Below, piece after piece: positions 32,788-43,860 of a DNA stretch of 64,000 bases. The notes below the pieces were generated by a model that was not told the origin of the DNA, searched no databases, and saw nothing but the letters and a program-made list of their open reading frames with translations. Position numbers and translations under genes: made by a program. The stretch's first letter is position 1, and the number at the start of each line of letters is the position of its first letter. Source of the stretch: Ixodes scapularis (taxonomy: Eukaryota; Arthropoda; Arachnida; Ixodida; Ixodidae); contig NW_024609881.1 in assembly GCF_016920785.2 (NCBI RefSeq), positions 47,586,710 to 47,650,709 of the forward strand. Reading direction: 5' to 3'.

Positions 32788-33348
32788 AAAAAGTCGAAAT
32801 TCCCGTATCTTCTGCTCCTTTTCTTCTCCGCGCGTCCCCCCCCCCTTCCCTTCACTCCCCCAGAGAGCACGCCAGCGCATCTTTTCCTCCTCCTCTTGTC
32901 TGCGCCCTTCCCCCCTCCTCCCTCCTTTCCCCAAGAGGGCACCGTCAACACTCGGGCCTCCGTGTAACGGCGACGTGTCGATCGACACACAGCAGACCCC
33001 ACCTTACGCCGTGCTCGCGTAGCTGCGAGAAGGGCCACATGGCCACGCTTCCCTCATCCACCACTCTCCCTCTCAACCTCCCGGACGACCCCGTTGAGCT
33101 TCAGGAGGCGAAGTCGAGCCGGTAAACGTTTTGTTGAAAGCGAAAGCCTGTCTTGACTGTTTGTCTTCAATGTCCCTCTCTCCTAATCGTAAATTAATAA
33201 CCAACACGCTCAACCATCTACATCACACCGGACTCCGATTTTCGGTATTTCAAAAAGGGACGTAGTGTGTTCGCAATTGTGTTAAAAACAGGACCCGCAG
33301 TGCAAGCCCGACTCCAAGCTCGGTGAGAAGGCCACTCAGCGCGGAACC

Positions 33349-33393
33349 TGAAACTCGGACCAGCCGCCGCACCGGCGGCTGGTCCGAGTTTCA
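33349..33393. repeat. Perfect palindrome upstream of gag
   Basis: TGAAACTCGGACCAGCCGCC and its exact reverse complement flank a 5-base centre. The words CAAGCTCGGTGAGAAG occur on both sides, so a short duplication accompanied it. It lies in the leader of the Gypsy element. Confidence 0.8.
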
Positions 33394-33456
33394 CAAGCTC
33401 GGTGAGAAGATCCTGAGTACGGTTTGCTGCTGGACAAACCCAGGCCGAAGACGACG

Positions 33457-34690
33457 ATGGCTAACCAGTCGCAGAACCCCGCCGCTCCTGCCGTCGTCTA
33501 CCTACCCGTCGCTCCTCGGACACCGGCTCCCTTCCACGGCGAAAGCCACGAAGACATCGACGACTGGGTCCAACAGTATGAACGAGTGGCCCGTCATAAC
33601 AGGTGGACACGGGAACAGTGTCTGCAAAACGCTTACTTCGCCTTGGAAGCAACCGCCCAGAACTGGTTCGAGAACCACGAAGCATCGATCACTTCCTGGG
33701 AGCAACTCAAGGCTGAGTTGCGAAGAACGTTCACGAACCAACAACGAAGAGAACGCGCGGAAGAGCTTCTTCAAGCGAGGATTCAAGGCCCTAACGAGAG
33801 CGTCGTTAGCTTCGTGGAAGATGTCCTGCGACTGAGCAACCGCGCCGATCCCGAAGCATCCGAAGCAGAGAAGCTCAGAGTCTTGATGCGCGGCATCAAG
33901 GAAAACATTTTCGGTGGTCTTGTGCGGAGCCCGCCTACCACCGTCGAAGGCTTCATGACGGAGGCCACCAACATCGAACGTGCCCTTCAAGCATGAGCCG
34001 CCCACTATCACCGAGTTCCCGGCGTCGGTTCCTTTTCGCCTTCCGGCTGCAACACCTCGGACATCCGCGATATAATCCGGGACGTCGTCCGGGAGGAGAT
34101 CAAGAAACTTCTACCTGCCGCCGCAAGCCCAGCTTTGCCCTCAATCGCCGAGATTGTCAGGGAAGAAGTCCAGCAAGCGCTGCAGCCTGAGGCTCTCGTC
34201 AGCACCGCTCCGGAACCACCGACGTTGAGTTACGCCGCAGTGGCCCGACGGCCACCGCCTCCTCGTCGCACCTACGTCACGCCGCCCCGACGTCAGTCTC
34301 CTGCGCCGCAGCACGACCGACGCCACGACGACCAGGTCCAGTACTCCTGCCCGGAGCCTCGCGCACCCCGCAAGACCGACGTGTAGCGAACGCCCGACCG
34401 ACGCCCTCTGTGCTTCCATTGCGGGGAAGCGGACCACACCTACCGCTGATGCCCATACCGACGACTCGGGCTACGCGGGTTCCACCCGAACGACCCACGC
34501 CGCCGTCATGGTGAACGCCCTATTGAGATCGACGAGTACCTGCGACGACCTCAGTCCCCCGAGCCTGCGTCCCGCAGAGAGTTCCGGTCGCCGTCACCGC
34601 GACATCCAGCTTCGCCGATGCACCGACCACGAAGTGAAAGCCTGTCCCCCCTCGCTCCTCACCGGGGAAACTAGGCGCGGCAACCCCTGG
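33457..34690 (+). pseudogene. Gypsy gag with CCHC knuckle
   Basis: Start chosen at ATG 33457 (ACGATGG context); an in-frame ATG at 33424 is less likely. The capsid-like part has TPAPFHGESHEDIDDWVQQY, LQNAYFALEATAQNWFE and RARIQGPNESV-type motifs typical of Gypsy gag. The frame stops at TGA 33994-33996, but the same frame continues with DIRDIIRDVVREEIKK, a proline-rich stretch and the zinc knuckle CFHCGEADHTYR-stop-C (CCHC spacing). At least three further stops occur; two look like CpG deamination of CGA. Confidence 0.75.
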
Positions 34691-34787
34691 AGGTGGAGTT
34701 GCCGAAGACGACCGACGCCAAGATCCTCCTCGAACGTCGGGGGGCCCCCACTCGAACGCTACCAGAGACCAAAACGACGCCGCTGCG

Positions 34788-36214
34788 GTGGTGTCCAAAA
34801 ACCTAAACGTCGTCATCGACGGCCACGACGCATCTGCACTCGTGGACACCGGAGCAAACTACTCAGTCTTGAGTGGGAGGCTCTCCCGCCGCCTTCGAGA
34901 AGTCACGACGCCGTGGGATGGAGCTCAAATACGAGCCGCCGGAGGGCACCTCATCACACCCATCGGGAGATGCACTGCTCGCGTCGAGATCCGCGGTGAG
35001 ACGTGCCCTGTAAAGTTCATCGTTCTACAAGACTGTTCCAGAGACGTTATTCTCGGCATGGACTTTCTGTGTGAATACGGCGCCGTCATCGACCTTGGTG
35101 AGAACAGATTGACGCTGCGCAAGCCTGTTCCGTCTTCAGAGAAACCTCAAACAGCGTCAGCCGCCGTCCGAGTCGCTGCCGGCGACGTGAACCTGCCGCC
35201 GCGATCAAGTGTTGTCGTACCCGTAGTGGCTGATGCAGCTACCTGCGGCGAAGTTGTTCTTGAAGGCCAGCTTCAATTACTCCTAGAAAGAGGAATAGGC
35301 GTCGCAAGAGGAGTGGCTGAACTTCTGGATGGGCGCACCGTGGTCTTCGTGACAAACTTTCGACAAGAAGCGCAACACCTCACGAAAGGTGCCGCTGTAG
35401 GCCACGTCGAGGAAATTCGGAACTCCGCCGAAATTGCCGCGATTGCTGAAGAATCATTCCCGCCTCAGCAACACATTACGGCGCCAGCGCAGCTTGACAT
35501 TGACCCCAAGCTTCCAGGCCCGAAACGACGGCAGCTAAGTGACATCCTCGCCGAATACAGTGACTGCTTCGCGACGTCGTCGAGGGTGCGCCAAACCGCC
35601 ATTGCGAAACACCGCATCGTTACCAAGGACGACGCGCGCCCTGTGAATCGATCGCCGTACAGAGTCTCCGTTAAAGAAAGGGAGGTGATCCAGGAGCAAG
35701 TGCAAGAGATGCTGAATGACGGCATAATCCAACCTTCAAGCAGACCTTGGGCCTCTCCAGTTGTACTGGTTAAGAAGAAGGACGGAACGCTTAGATTCTG
35801 CGTAGGCAGCTGAACCCAGTGACGAAGAAAGACGTCTATCCACTCCCCCGCATCGACGACACGTTAGACCGGCTGCGCCACTCCCGATACTTTTCATCCA
35901 TGGACCTGAAGAGCGGCTACTGGCAGATCGAAGTCGACGAACGGGACCGAGAGAAGACATCTTTCGTCACGCCAGATGGGCCGTACGAGTTCAAGGTGAT
36001 GCCCTTCGGACTGTGCACGGCTCCAGCGACTTTCCAGCGTGTCATGGACACCGTACTGGCAGGACTGAAGTGGCAGAGCTGTCTCGTCTACCTCGATGAC
36101 GTCGTAGTGTTTTCCAGCGACTTCGACGAGCACTTGCGACGACTCCGAGCAGTTCTCCAAGCCATAAGGACCGCCGGACTCACCCTGAAGCCGTCAAAGT
36201 GTCGGTTCGCCTAT
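34788..36214 (+). pseudogene. Gypsy protease and first half of RT
   Basis: In another frame than gag, as usual for gag-pol. Protease: ALVDTGANYSVLSG (active Asp), then VILGMDFLCEYGAVID. RT: IVTKDDARPVNRSPYRVS, SSRPWASPVVLVKKKDGTLR, then a 7-base loss near 35805 within the VDYR motif shifts the frame. It resumes with YPLPRIDDTLDRL, FSSMDLKSGYWQIEVDE, PFGLCTAPATFQRVMD and the catalytic YLDDVVVFS (YLDD at 36089-36100), stopping at SKCRFAY where the DNA transposon is inserted. Confidence 0.85.
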
Positions 36215-37308
36215 ACATGCCTTGCACCTACGTCACATCATGACGTCGAACACCGGTATCCACCATGCTGGTGTTTGACTCGACGGCCCTTCGCAGCGAG
36301 AGCAATGGTAAACTGCGCCGCGCTCGGCTGTAGCAATTACCCCGTATTCCGACGATCGTCCGATCGTTTCGTCGGCGGGTACCCTCGTCGGCATGCCACG
36401 CGAGGCAGAGCAGACGTCAAGTTAGAGAAACTACGAGCGGCAGGAAAAAGATGCGGCCGCGGATTATCGAGTTTGCGGGACGCATTTCATAGCGGCGAAC
36501 GGCGGCACTTTTCTACCGTTGTTTACGTTCGCGCACGCCTTTGCATCGGCTTTTGCTCGTTCGGGGTGTATATGGCCTTTGACCTTCGTTGCATAACGCC
36601 GATTTCACGCTTCGAGTGCACCTTCGGGGCTCCCGGCCGAATCCGGGCGAGTGTCGCGCCGCGGGCCCGGCCCGACGGCGATCGGCGGCCCCCATGTGCA
36701 AGCTCGCCGAGCCGCCGGGTCATCGGTTTGTGCCGTCCGCGATACGATAACCTTTGCAAGGAGCGAAAGTATGCAGGCGAGCCAGTTAGGAAACATAATA
36801 ATATAAACCCTGAGACAATGAGAGTTTCTTGTCCGTTATTTGATTTATCCCTGTCTCAGGGTTAAGATTATGACGGTAACATTGCGTTGTTTACTAGTAT
36901 TTCGCAAAATCGTAACAATTTTTCTACAAGCGACTCGTAGAGCCGCTAGTCAAATTATAAAGCGCGCAATTAAGATCTTTTTTTTTTTTTTTGGCGAGAC
37001 GGCATATTTTTTTGCGTCAAAACTTCGCCGGCGGCATTTCGAAACTTTCTGCTCGTAGCGCAATCGCACCAATGCCGAAAAATTCCGCACATGCTGTGTA
37101 AACGTCATCATCGTAAGCTCAGCACGTTTTTCTAAGTTCACGGTACCTTTGTTGAAAATATGGTGCATGTTAACGCATGTCCGGGCCGTTAGCAGCATCC
37201 TACGCCTTGGTAAGCGCATCCGCGCGGTGTGAAGTCAACCACCAGCATGGTGCGGGGCCCCGTCCTTCCCTAGATGTTCCCTAGGGTGACGTCACTTGCA
37301 AGGCATGT
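36215..37308 (+). mobile_element. THAP-encoding DNA transposon in Gypsy pol (PHIS/ISL2EU-like)
   Basis: Ends ACATGCCTTGCACCTACGTC and, on the minus strand, ACATGCCTTGCAAGTGACGT; the inverted repeats extend with gaps to CACCATGCTGGTG. Flanked by AT (36213-36214, 37309-37310). Excision restores FAY-DELKFLGHV of the Gypsy RT, which fixes the borders. A THAP-type zinc finger is encoded near the left end. AT duplication and THAP together suit the PHIS (ISL2EU) superfamily. 1,094 bp, no catalytic domain, so non-autonomous. Confidence 0.75.
36306..36545 (+). pseudogene. THAP zinc-finger fragment
   Basis: From ATG 36306: MVNCAALGCSNYPVF gives the first Cys pair of a C2CH THAP finger. After a frame change the sequence reads DYRVCGTHFIAANGG, the second half (Cys-x2-His) of the THAP motif. 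THAP fingers bind DNA and serve as the DNA-binding domain of several transposases. The two halves are in different frames, so the finger is broken. Confidence 0.6.
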
Positions 37309-38345
37309 ATGACGAACTGAAGTTCCTAGGTCACGTGGTCGTGGTTAGTAACGAAGGCGTTCGCCCCGACCCAGAGAAGACTCGCGCCGTCGCAGCATTT
37401 CCAGCACCGACAGACAAGAAGGCCGTGCGAAGGTTTCTTGGACTATGTGCCTACTATCGGCGCTTCATCCGGGATTTTGCAAGGATTTCCGCACCACTCA
37501 CAAACCTTACAAAGGACGCCGAGAAGTTCGAATGGGCCGAGAAGCAGCAGCAGGCGGTCGACGAGCTGAAGCGACGACTGCAGACTTCTCCTGTTCTAGG
37601 ACATTTCGATCAAGATGCGGAAACCGAAATTCACACGGACGCAAGTAACGCTGGACTTGGCTCGGTACTGGTTCAAGTGCAAGACGGCACCGAGCGAGTT
37701 ATCGCGTACGCAAGTCGGACACTGTCCAAGGCGGAGAAAAATTACTCCACGACTGAGAAAGAATGCCTTGCTGTCGTTTGGGCAATCACGAAGTTTCGTC
37801 CGTATTTGTACGGGAGCCCGTTCTGTGTAGTCACGGACCACCACTCTCTCTGCTGGCTTGCGAACCTCAAGGACTCGTCAGGACGCCTCGCTCGATGGAG
37901 TCTACGACTACAAGAGTTCAACATGACTGTTGTCTGCAAGTCAGGCCGCAAGCACAGCGACGCCGACTGCCTGTCCAGAGCCCCCATCGAAACACCTTCC
38001 GGCAGCAGCAACGACGATGACGACGAGTGCTTCCTAGGTGCAGTGAACATCGACGACTTGGCACGACGTCAAAGAGACGATCCTGAGTTGCGCGCGCTAA
38101 TCGAGCACCTTGAAGGACGAGTGGATACTGTTCCCCGTGTCTTCTCGAGAGCCCTGCTGACTTTCGTCCTCCGACAAGGAGTACTTTACAAGGAGAACTT
38201 CGGAGACGACAGCACACCATGGCTGCTGGTAATCCCCACCGACCTTAGAGCGGAGATCTTCCAAGCCGGTCACGACGACCCGACGTCCGGACACCTTGGT
38301 TACAGCCGTGCGCTGGCCCGAATTCGTGAAAGGTATTACTGGCCC
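37309..38345 (+). pseudogene. Gypsy second half of RT, RNase H and integrase start
   Basis: Continues RT with ELKFLGHVVV, then the thumb (DKKAVRRFLGLCAYYRRFI), RNase H (ETEIHTDASNAGLGSVLVQ, NYSTTEKECLAVVWAITKF, FCVVTDHHSLCWLANLKD, HSDADCLSRAP), a spacer, and the integrase zinc-binding region (HDDPTSGHLGYSRALARIRE). The frame reads YYWPKLTEDRS and then shifts by one base near 38360, before the second Cys pair of the HHCC motif (CHECQRR in the other frame). Confidence 0.85.
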
Positions 38346-39316
38346 AAGCTGACCGAAGACCGTTCACTTCTACACACGGTCCTGCCACGAGTGCCAGCGA
38401 CGCAAGAAACCGCCGACGAAGCCGGCAGGTCTCCTGCATCCGATCGCTCCCCCGACCGTAGCGTTCCAGCAGATCGGAATGGATCTACTTGGTCCTTTCC
38501 CACCATCGACGCAAGGAAACAGATGGATTATCGTCGCCACAGATTATCTCACACGGCACGCCGAAACGAAAGCCCTTCCTGTAGGGACTGCTGTGGAAGT
38601 CGCCAAGTTCTTTATCGAGTCCATCGTCCTCCGGCACGGCTCTCCCGAAGTTTTGATCTCAGACCGTGGATCATCGTTCATGGCCCAGCTGACGCAAGAA
38701 ATCCTTCGTTTCAGCCACACCAGCCATCGCCGCACAACGGCGTACCACCCGCAGACCAACGGGCTGACGGAGAGACTCAACAAGACCATCGCCGACATGA
38801 TCTCCATGTACGTCGACGTGGAGCACAAGACATGGGACGAGGTGTTGCCGTACGTCACATTTGCCTACAACACGGCCGTGCAAGAGACCACCGGGGTGAC
38901 ACCCTTCCAACGGGTTCATGGTCGTAAAGTAACGACAATGCTGGACGCGATGTTACCCCACGAACCGGCTGTCGACGGAAGCGACGACGCCCAGGTGGTT
39001 GCCCAACGGGCAGAAGAAGTCCGCCAGCTCGCCAGACACCGCATTCAAGCCCAACAACGTGTAGACACTGGCCGCTACAACCTTCGTCGTCGGGACGTCC
39101 ACTTCCAGCCCGGAGACAGGGTGTGGGTGTGGACACCGATCCGCCGCCGTGGTCTCAGTGAGAAACTCCTAAAGCGCTACTTCGGACCCTACAAAGTACT
39201 TCGTCGACTCGGGGATCTGAACTACGAGGTGATGCCCGACGGAACACGAACATCGTCACGCCGCTCACCACGACCTGAGGTCGTCGACGTCGTGCGCCTG
39301 AAGCCGTACTATACGC
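38346..39316 (+). pseudogene. Gypsy integrase core and C-terminal domain
   Basis: After the one-base shift: SCHECQRRKKPPTKPAG completes the HHCC finger, then the DDE core: GMDLLGPFPPSTQGNRWIIV (first Asp), VLISDRGSSFMAQL (second Asp), TTAYHPQTNGLTERLNKTI (Glu). The tail has FQPGDRVWVWTPIRRRGLSE, KRYFGPYKVLRRLGDLNYEV, the GPY/F module. Core catalytic triad looks intact. The open frame runs past the element's end of homology toward the polypurine tract. Confidence 0.85.
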
Positions 39317-39435
39317 TCGATAGGACTGTGGACCTTATGTGCTACAACGGACTCTTTAGTTTATCGTTCTTTTTATTTTGTTTTGTTTTGTTTTGTGTTG
39401 CATCGGGGCGATGCGTTTTTTAAATGGGGGAGTAA

Positions 39436-39853
39436 TGCCGCGCGCGCAGCCGGCCACGTAAGCAGCGCGCGCGTGGCCTAATGGTTATCCTACTGGACTC
39501 CTACGCGAAAAGCCAGGGTTCGACTCCTGGGAGCGACGTGTGTTTTGTTTATCCCTGCATTATAGTGTTCTGGCAAATTCGAGAATCCTAGTGCTTGTTC
39601 GAGGTGCGAATGTCCTACGCGTCGAGCTTTCCACGCCGATTATTCCAGAAGCCCACGCATGTACATAAGGGGCTCCGCGTGGCGAGCCACAGTCAGTCTC
39701 ACCCCAGCGCTCGATCCTGCGGTTTCGCCGACTTCGACGCCCGCGACGCTCTGTTATTATCTTTTCTACTCTTTTATTTTTGGCACAAGTTCGCCACATT
39801 AAACGTTTATTTCTTTCCGTTTATTTATTGTTTATTGGTCACCACCCGTGACA
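39436..39853 (+). mobile_element. Gypsy 3' LTR
   Basis: Begins TGCCGCGCGCGCAGC right after the polypurine tract and ends CACCACCCGTGACA; TG...CA termini, 418 bp. No second LTR is in view, so both borders are inferred. An ATTAAA near 39800 could serve as polyadenylation signal. Contains a tRNA-like segment at 39469-39538. Confidence 0.55.
39469..39538 (+). other. tRNA-Arg-like segment inside the Gypsy LTR
   Basis: A box TGGCCTAATGG (39474-39484) and B box GGTTCGACTCC (39517-39527) have tRNA spacing; a CTCCTAC loop resembles anticodon CCT (Arg). Acceptor and T stems pair poorly, so it is not a functional tRNA; it may be a captured SINE head or a pol III promoter within the LTR. Confidence 0.5.
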
Positions 39854-40046
39854 ATATAATACAAATAGATGTAGTGAACAAGTGTTGGAGCTGGAAAGGT
39901 GTGGAACTTTTTACCGATTAGAACTACTAAGACGTTCTTGAGTTCTTGTTATCGTGAATGTCCCGCTGTTTCATATTTGGGACTACTTTAAACCGGTTAT
40001 TATAAAACGGCTGTCTGGCATTTCAATAAAGCAAATTATTGCTTAA

Positions 40047-40346
40047 TTGAAAATTAAAATGAATGAAGCTTTTCAACTCGGGTGCGGCATAAACCTTTGT
40101 TGGGCACCAAGTCATTTTGGAATTCTAGTAAATGAAGCATATAGATTGCCTGTATCTGCCAAGAATTCACTTATAACGACACGCGGTGCCCCCCCCCCCC
40201 CCCCCCCCCCCGAGTTTAGTTTAGACCACTTTGAAAGAACCACTTTTGCGGTCGTGGCAATTAAAGCGGGACAAGAATGTGGCAACAAACTGCATGTCAT
40301 GAAGCCTACGTCGACACTGTGGGAAAACGCGTTCCACAGGGAAAAC
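40047..40346 (+). mobile_element. Older plus-strand LINE, left piece
   Basis: Encodes GINLCWAPSHFGILVNEA, the last RNase H motif of an I-group LINE, then after a poly-C run NKLHVMKPTSTLWENAFHRE, which aligns with NKLHVIKPGLGLWESASHEN of the minus-strand LINE copy B. The frame is broken off at 40346 by insertion of copy B; its continuation is at 45379. Confidence 0.75.
40180..40211. repeat. Poly-C run
   Basis: About 22 consecutive C (with the preceding GGTGCC) inside the older LINE fragment; causes an artificial proline run in translation. Confidence 0.8.
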
Positions 40347-40544
40347 AGTAGTAGTATTGGTGGTTTACTGGCGCAAAAGCGACGAAGGCCATACTGCGCC
40401 AATTAGATGTAATAATGTTGCTCAGAGTAATAGTCTTGGAAGGCTCACTGTGAAATCAGCTTTGCAACAAAAGTTTTGTTATTGGTAGAAGATGAAAAAA
40501 AAGGGATATGGAAGCTAAAATCGACGTAAAAAACCACTTTCTTC

Positions 40545-41637
40545 TTAGTATGAAATTACGCGATTAAAGGGAATGATGGGGTGCTCACCCACTAAGAGTG
40601 CAGGATGGAAAGGAATATTGTATGCGAAAAATTCCGGGAAGCATGCATTTCGATTCTCTTCTAGACCCGAAAAGAGCCATAGAATATGAAGCACCGTTAG
40701 TGATTCGCCACAGTGCTCACAGACTGGAGCATCCCCTCCACAAAGAAGATGCCCATGCGTCAAGAAGCTGTGTCCAATTCTAAGGCGGCAGTGGAGTACT
40801 TCTATGAAGCGATTCTCATGAGATGCACTCTCCCACAGTCCTAAACCTGGTTTTATCACATGGAGCTTATTTTCACTTTCTTGGTCCCATTCAGACTGCA
40901 ATGTTCGAAGGAGTGCTTTTTTTAATGAGGGGCTTCACATCTTGATAAGGTAGGCCAGTAGAGGTCACCGTGAGATTTTTTGTGGAGGTAGCCAACTGGC
41001 CTGCTTTTTCATTGCCCAAAAGCCCAACATGACTGGGGATCCAGCAAAACTTTATATCGTGGCCATGAACTAAGGAACTATTGATTTTAAATCGCACTAA
41101 TTGGGCTTGCTTATTTTTTGTATCTTTTACTGAGCAGAGAGCTGAAACAACACTCTGTGAGTCCACAAAGAGAACAGCTTTCATAGTTTTGCTTGCCATA
41201 ATGTATTCAATAGCCATCAATACGCCATAGAGCTCTGCGGTTAAAATACTAGCCATGCTTTCGAGTCGTTGGGCCTCTTTAAATTCTTCAGAGTAAACGG
41301 CAGTTCCTACGGAGGAGGAGTTCTTGGATCCATCAGTATAAAAGTGAACATAGTTGCTGTATTGCTTTTGTAGCTCAACAAATTCTTGCTGAATAATAAG
41401 TGGCGAAATAACATGTTTGCTGAACCGTGTAAACGTCCAGTCGCAAAAAACTGCAAGCAGCTCCCAGGGTGCAATACGTAGAGGCTTCTTAAGGAGTTCT
41501 ATCCCATTAAGGTCGAGGTCAAGAGATTCCTGATCACTTCCCACACGAAAACTTAAAGGTCTAACCGTACTCGGCTTGTTCTCGAAAAGACGTAGTAGAG
41601 GTTGGATGGTCGAGGTCAGACATAATCCGGGAAGCAT
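40545..41637 (-). pseudogene. LINE copy B RNase H and C-terminal zinc domain
   Basis: RNase H (from 41637): VHFYTDGSKNSSSVGTAVYS (Asp), SILTAELYGVLMAIEYI (Glu), KAVLFVDSQSVVSAL (Asp), CWIPSHVGLLGNEKAGQLA. The last acidic position is Gly-x where Asp is usual. A frameshift near 40895 leads into the terminal domain RLRIGHSFLTHGHLLCGGDA, then CEHCGESLTVLHILW, a CCHH zinc motif typical of I/Jockey-type ORF2 ends. The stop is near 40545. It overlaps the RT frame by about 75 bp because of a frameshift. Confidence 0.82.
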
Positions 41638-43860
41638 AACTCAGGCTTAAATGCTGCCGTCGCTTGGCAAGGGACATCTGGTGAGATTCCACATACAAGC
41701 TAAGTACAGGAGACGTACAGAAGGCGCCCGTGGCGAGCCGCAAGCCGAGATGGTGCACAGGGTCCAGCATTTTCAGCGAGGATGGTCGCGCTGAGTTATA
41801 GACTATGGCACCGTAGTCAAGACGGGACCGCACCAGAGAGTTATACAAGCGTAACAAAACCTTTCTGTCTGAACCCCATGTTTTATGAGACAAAACTTTG
41901 AGAATGTTAAGGGATCTTAAGCATTTCTGTTTTAGGTGCCGTAAATGGGAGTTAAAATTTAACTTTTTGTCGAAAATAATGCCCAAGAACTGATGTTCAG
42001 CTTTAACAGCTATAGGAGTTCGGTTTATTTCTAAGCCGGGATCTAATGATATCCCACGCCGGAGAGAGAAGGGTACGCAAACAGTTTTCTCAGCTGAAAA
42101 CCGAAATCCATTTTCATCTGCCCATTTGCTGATTTTATTTATTGCTCGCTGCAGCTGGCGCTCACAACTAGAAGGATTGCAAGAGGAAGAAGGGATCTGC
42201 AGGTCGTCGACATAGAGCGAATATGCAATGGAACGTGGTATCACTTTAGCGATCGTATTGATCTTGACGGCAAACAGTGTGACACTAAGGACGCCTCCCT
42301 GCGGGACCCCATTTTCTTGTACAAAGATATCGGACAGAGTGGTGCCTAACCGAACCTGAAAAGTTCGTCCCGTTAAGTAAGCTTTAATGCAACGGAACAT
42401 GCGACCTCGTACTCCATAGGCAAGGAGATCCTGAAGAATGCCATGCCTCCAAGTAGTGTCGTATGCTTTCTCTAAATCAAAAAATACAGAAACGCAGTGC
42501 TGCCTGTTTACAAATGCTTCCCTAATTAAGGTTTCAAGGCGTACCAGGGGATCCAAAGTGGACCGACCCTGTCGGAAACCACACTGATACTTATCCAAAA
42601 TATTGTTAGTTTCAAGAAAATATACAAGTCGCCTGTTAATGAGTCTCTCATATGTCTTACCCAGGCAGCTAGTGAGTGCAATTGGGCGGTAACTTGATGG
42701 ACATGAGGGGTCCTTTCCTGGTTTTAGGAAGGGTATGACATGTGCACATTTCCATGCGTCGGGAAAGTAGGAGTCTTCCCAGAGGCGGTTAAAGAATTTA
42801 AGCAACTGTTCAAACGATTCCAAGGAGAGTCGACGAAGCATTTCATAGTGGATAGAATCGGGACGTGGTGAGGATTGTTTCTTGGTGTCAAGAGCCAGTC
42901 TTAGCTCACAAACGGTAAAAGGTTTGTTGTAAGGTTGAGAATCTGCACCTGATAACTTCAGTCGCTGACATTCTGCATTCCTCTTGAACAGCTTAAAAGC
43001 AGCATTGTAGTTATCAGAGAAAGACACACCCTGAAAGTGCATGCTGAGGGCATTTCCTATATCCTTTAACGATGCAGGAGACGGGGTGAAGAGAGGAGGA
43101 ACAATGAAGCCACGGTAGTCACCCTTAATTTTACGGTAGCGGTCCCACACCTCTTTTGCGGAGGCAGCGCTGCTCAGGGAAGAGACATACTTCTTCCAGG
43201 ACGTCCGTTTTGCCTGCTTTCGTGTCCACCGAGCCTTCGCCTTTCTTTTTCTAAACTCCACCAAGTTTCTGGGAATTGGATACCTTCGAAAGGTGTCCCA
43301 TGCCTTTTTCTGGTTTCGCCTAGCTGTGCTGCACTCCTGGGTCCACCACGGCTTGCACCGTTTTGGGAGGTTTGTGGATGTCTTGGGAATAGAGTGATGC
43401 GCCGCATTTATGATTTGCTCGGTAACATATAAAGTAGCCTCCTCTGGTGTCGTACTCTCAAGCATTAACGGGTCAAGTGTGGCCTCCAGTTGAAACAGTC
43501 CCCAGTCAGCCTTATCAAGTTTCCATCGGGAGATTCGCTTTAAAATAGTGGGTAATGGAATATGACCTTCTAAAACGATGGGAAAGTGATCACTGCCAAG
43601 AGGATCATCTAAAACCTTCCATGAAAACAAGGAAATAATGGTGATGATATAGACAAGTCTATACATGTAAAAGTGTTATGGCTCTCACTATAAAATGTTG
43701 GTTGTTTGCTGTTTAAAAGGCATAGTGAAGATGAAAGTAAAAAACGTTCAATGACCTTTCCACGATTGTCCAACCGAGCACTTCCCCATAAGGGGTTGTG
43801 TGCATTAAAATCCCCTAAGATTAAAAAGGGCTTCGGAAGCTGGTTCAGCAGGTCCTGCAA
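41561..43860 (-). pseudogene. LINE copy B ORF2: endonuclease fragment and RT
   Basis: The endonuclease keeps only its C-terminal half: LPKPFLILGDFNAHNPLWGS (catalytic region), then TFTCIDLSISS, and after a frameshift near 43640 LGSDHFPIVLEGHIP with the SDH motif. RT follows in one 650-codon frame: VIPFLKPGKDPSCPSSYRPI, YQCGFRQGRSTLDPLV, CVSVFFDLEKAYDTTWRHGI (motif A), NGVPQGGVLSVTLFAVKINT (motif B), YSLYVDDLQIPSS (YVDD at 42203-42214), then the thumb. The RT itself looks intact. Confidence 0.88.

Larger units (their letters stand above)
30690..33180 (+). mobile_element. Penelope-like element, copy C (near complete)
   Basis: Best-preserved Penelope-like element of the window. In order: N-terminal region, reverse transcriptase, linker, GIY-YIG endonuclease and a pyrimidine-rich 3' region. 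One nonsense codon, one tract of frameshifts around a poly-C run (about 32399-32407) and no obvious pLTR. It is a different subfamily from copies A/B (different linker). Ends are approximate. Confidence 0.8.
33300..39853 (+). mobile_element. Ty3/Gypsy LTR retrotransposon (decayed, interrupted)
   Basis: Order gag, protease, RT, RNase H, integrase, LTR identifies Ty3/Gypsy. gag carries several CGA-to-TGA type stops, pol has a 7-bp deletion and a frameshift, and RT is split by the DNA transposon at 36215-37308. A polypurine tract AAATGGGGGAG (39422-39432) precedes the 3' LTR. I see no 5' LTR before gag; the element seems 5'-truncated near 33300, where Penelope copy C ends. The start is approximate. 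Confidence 0.85.

Noticed and set aside
35894..36160. Minus-strand frames inside Gypsy pol and LINE RT
   Set aside because: Antisense shadows of the coding strand.
39469..39538. Functional tRNA-Arg gene
   Set aside because: Stems pair poorly and it lies inside an LTR.
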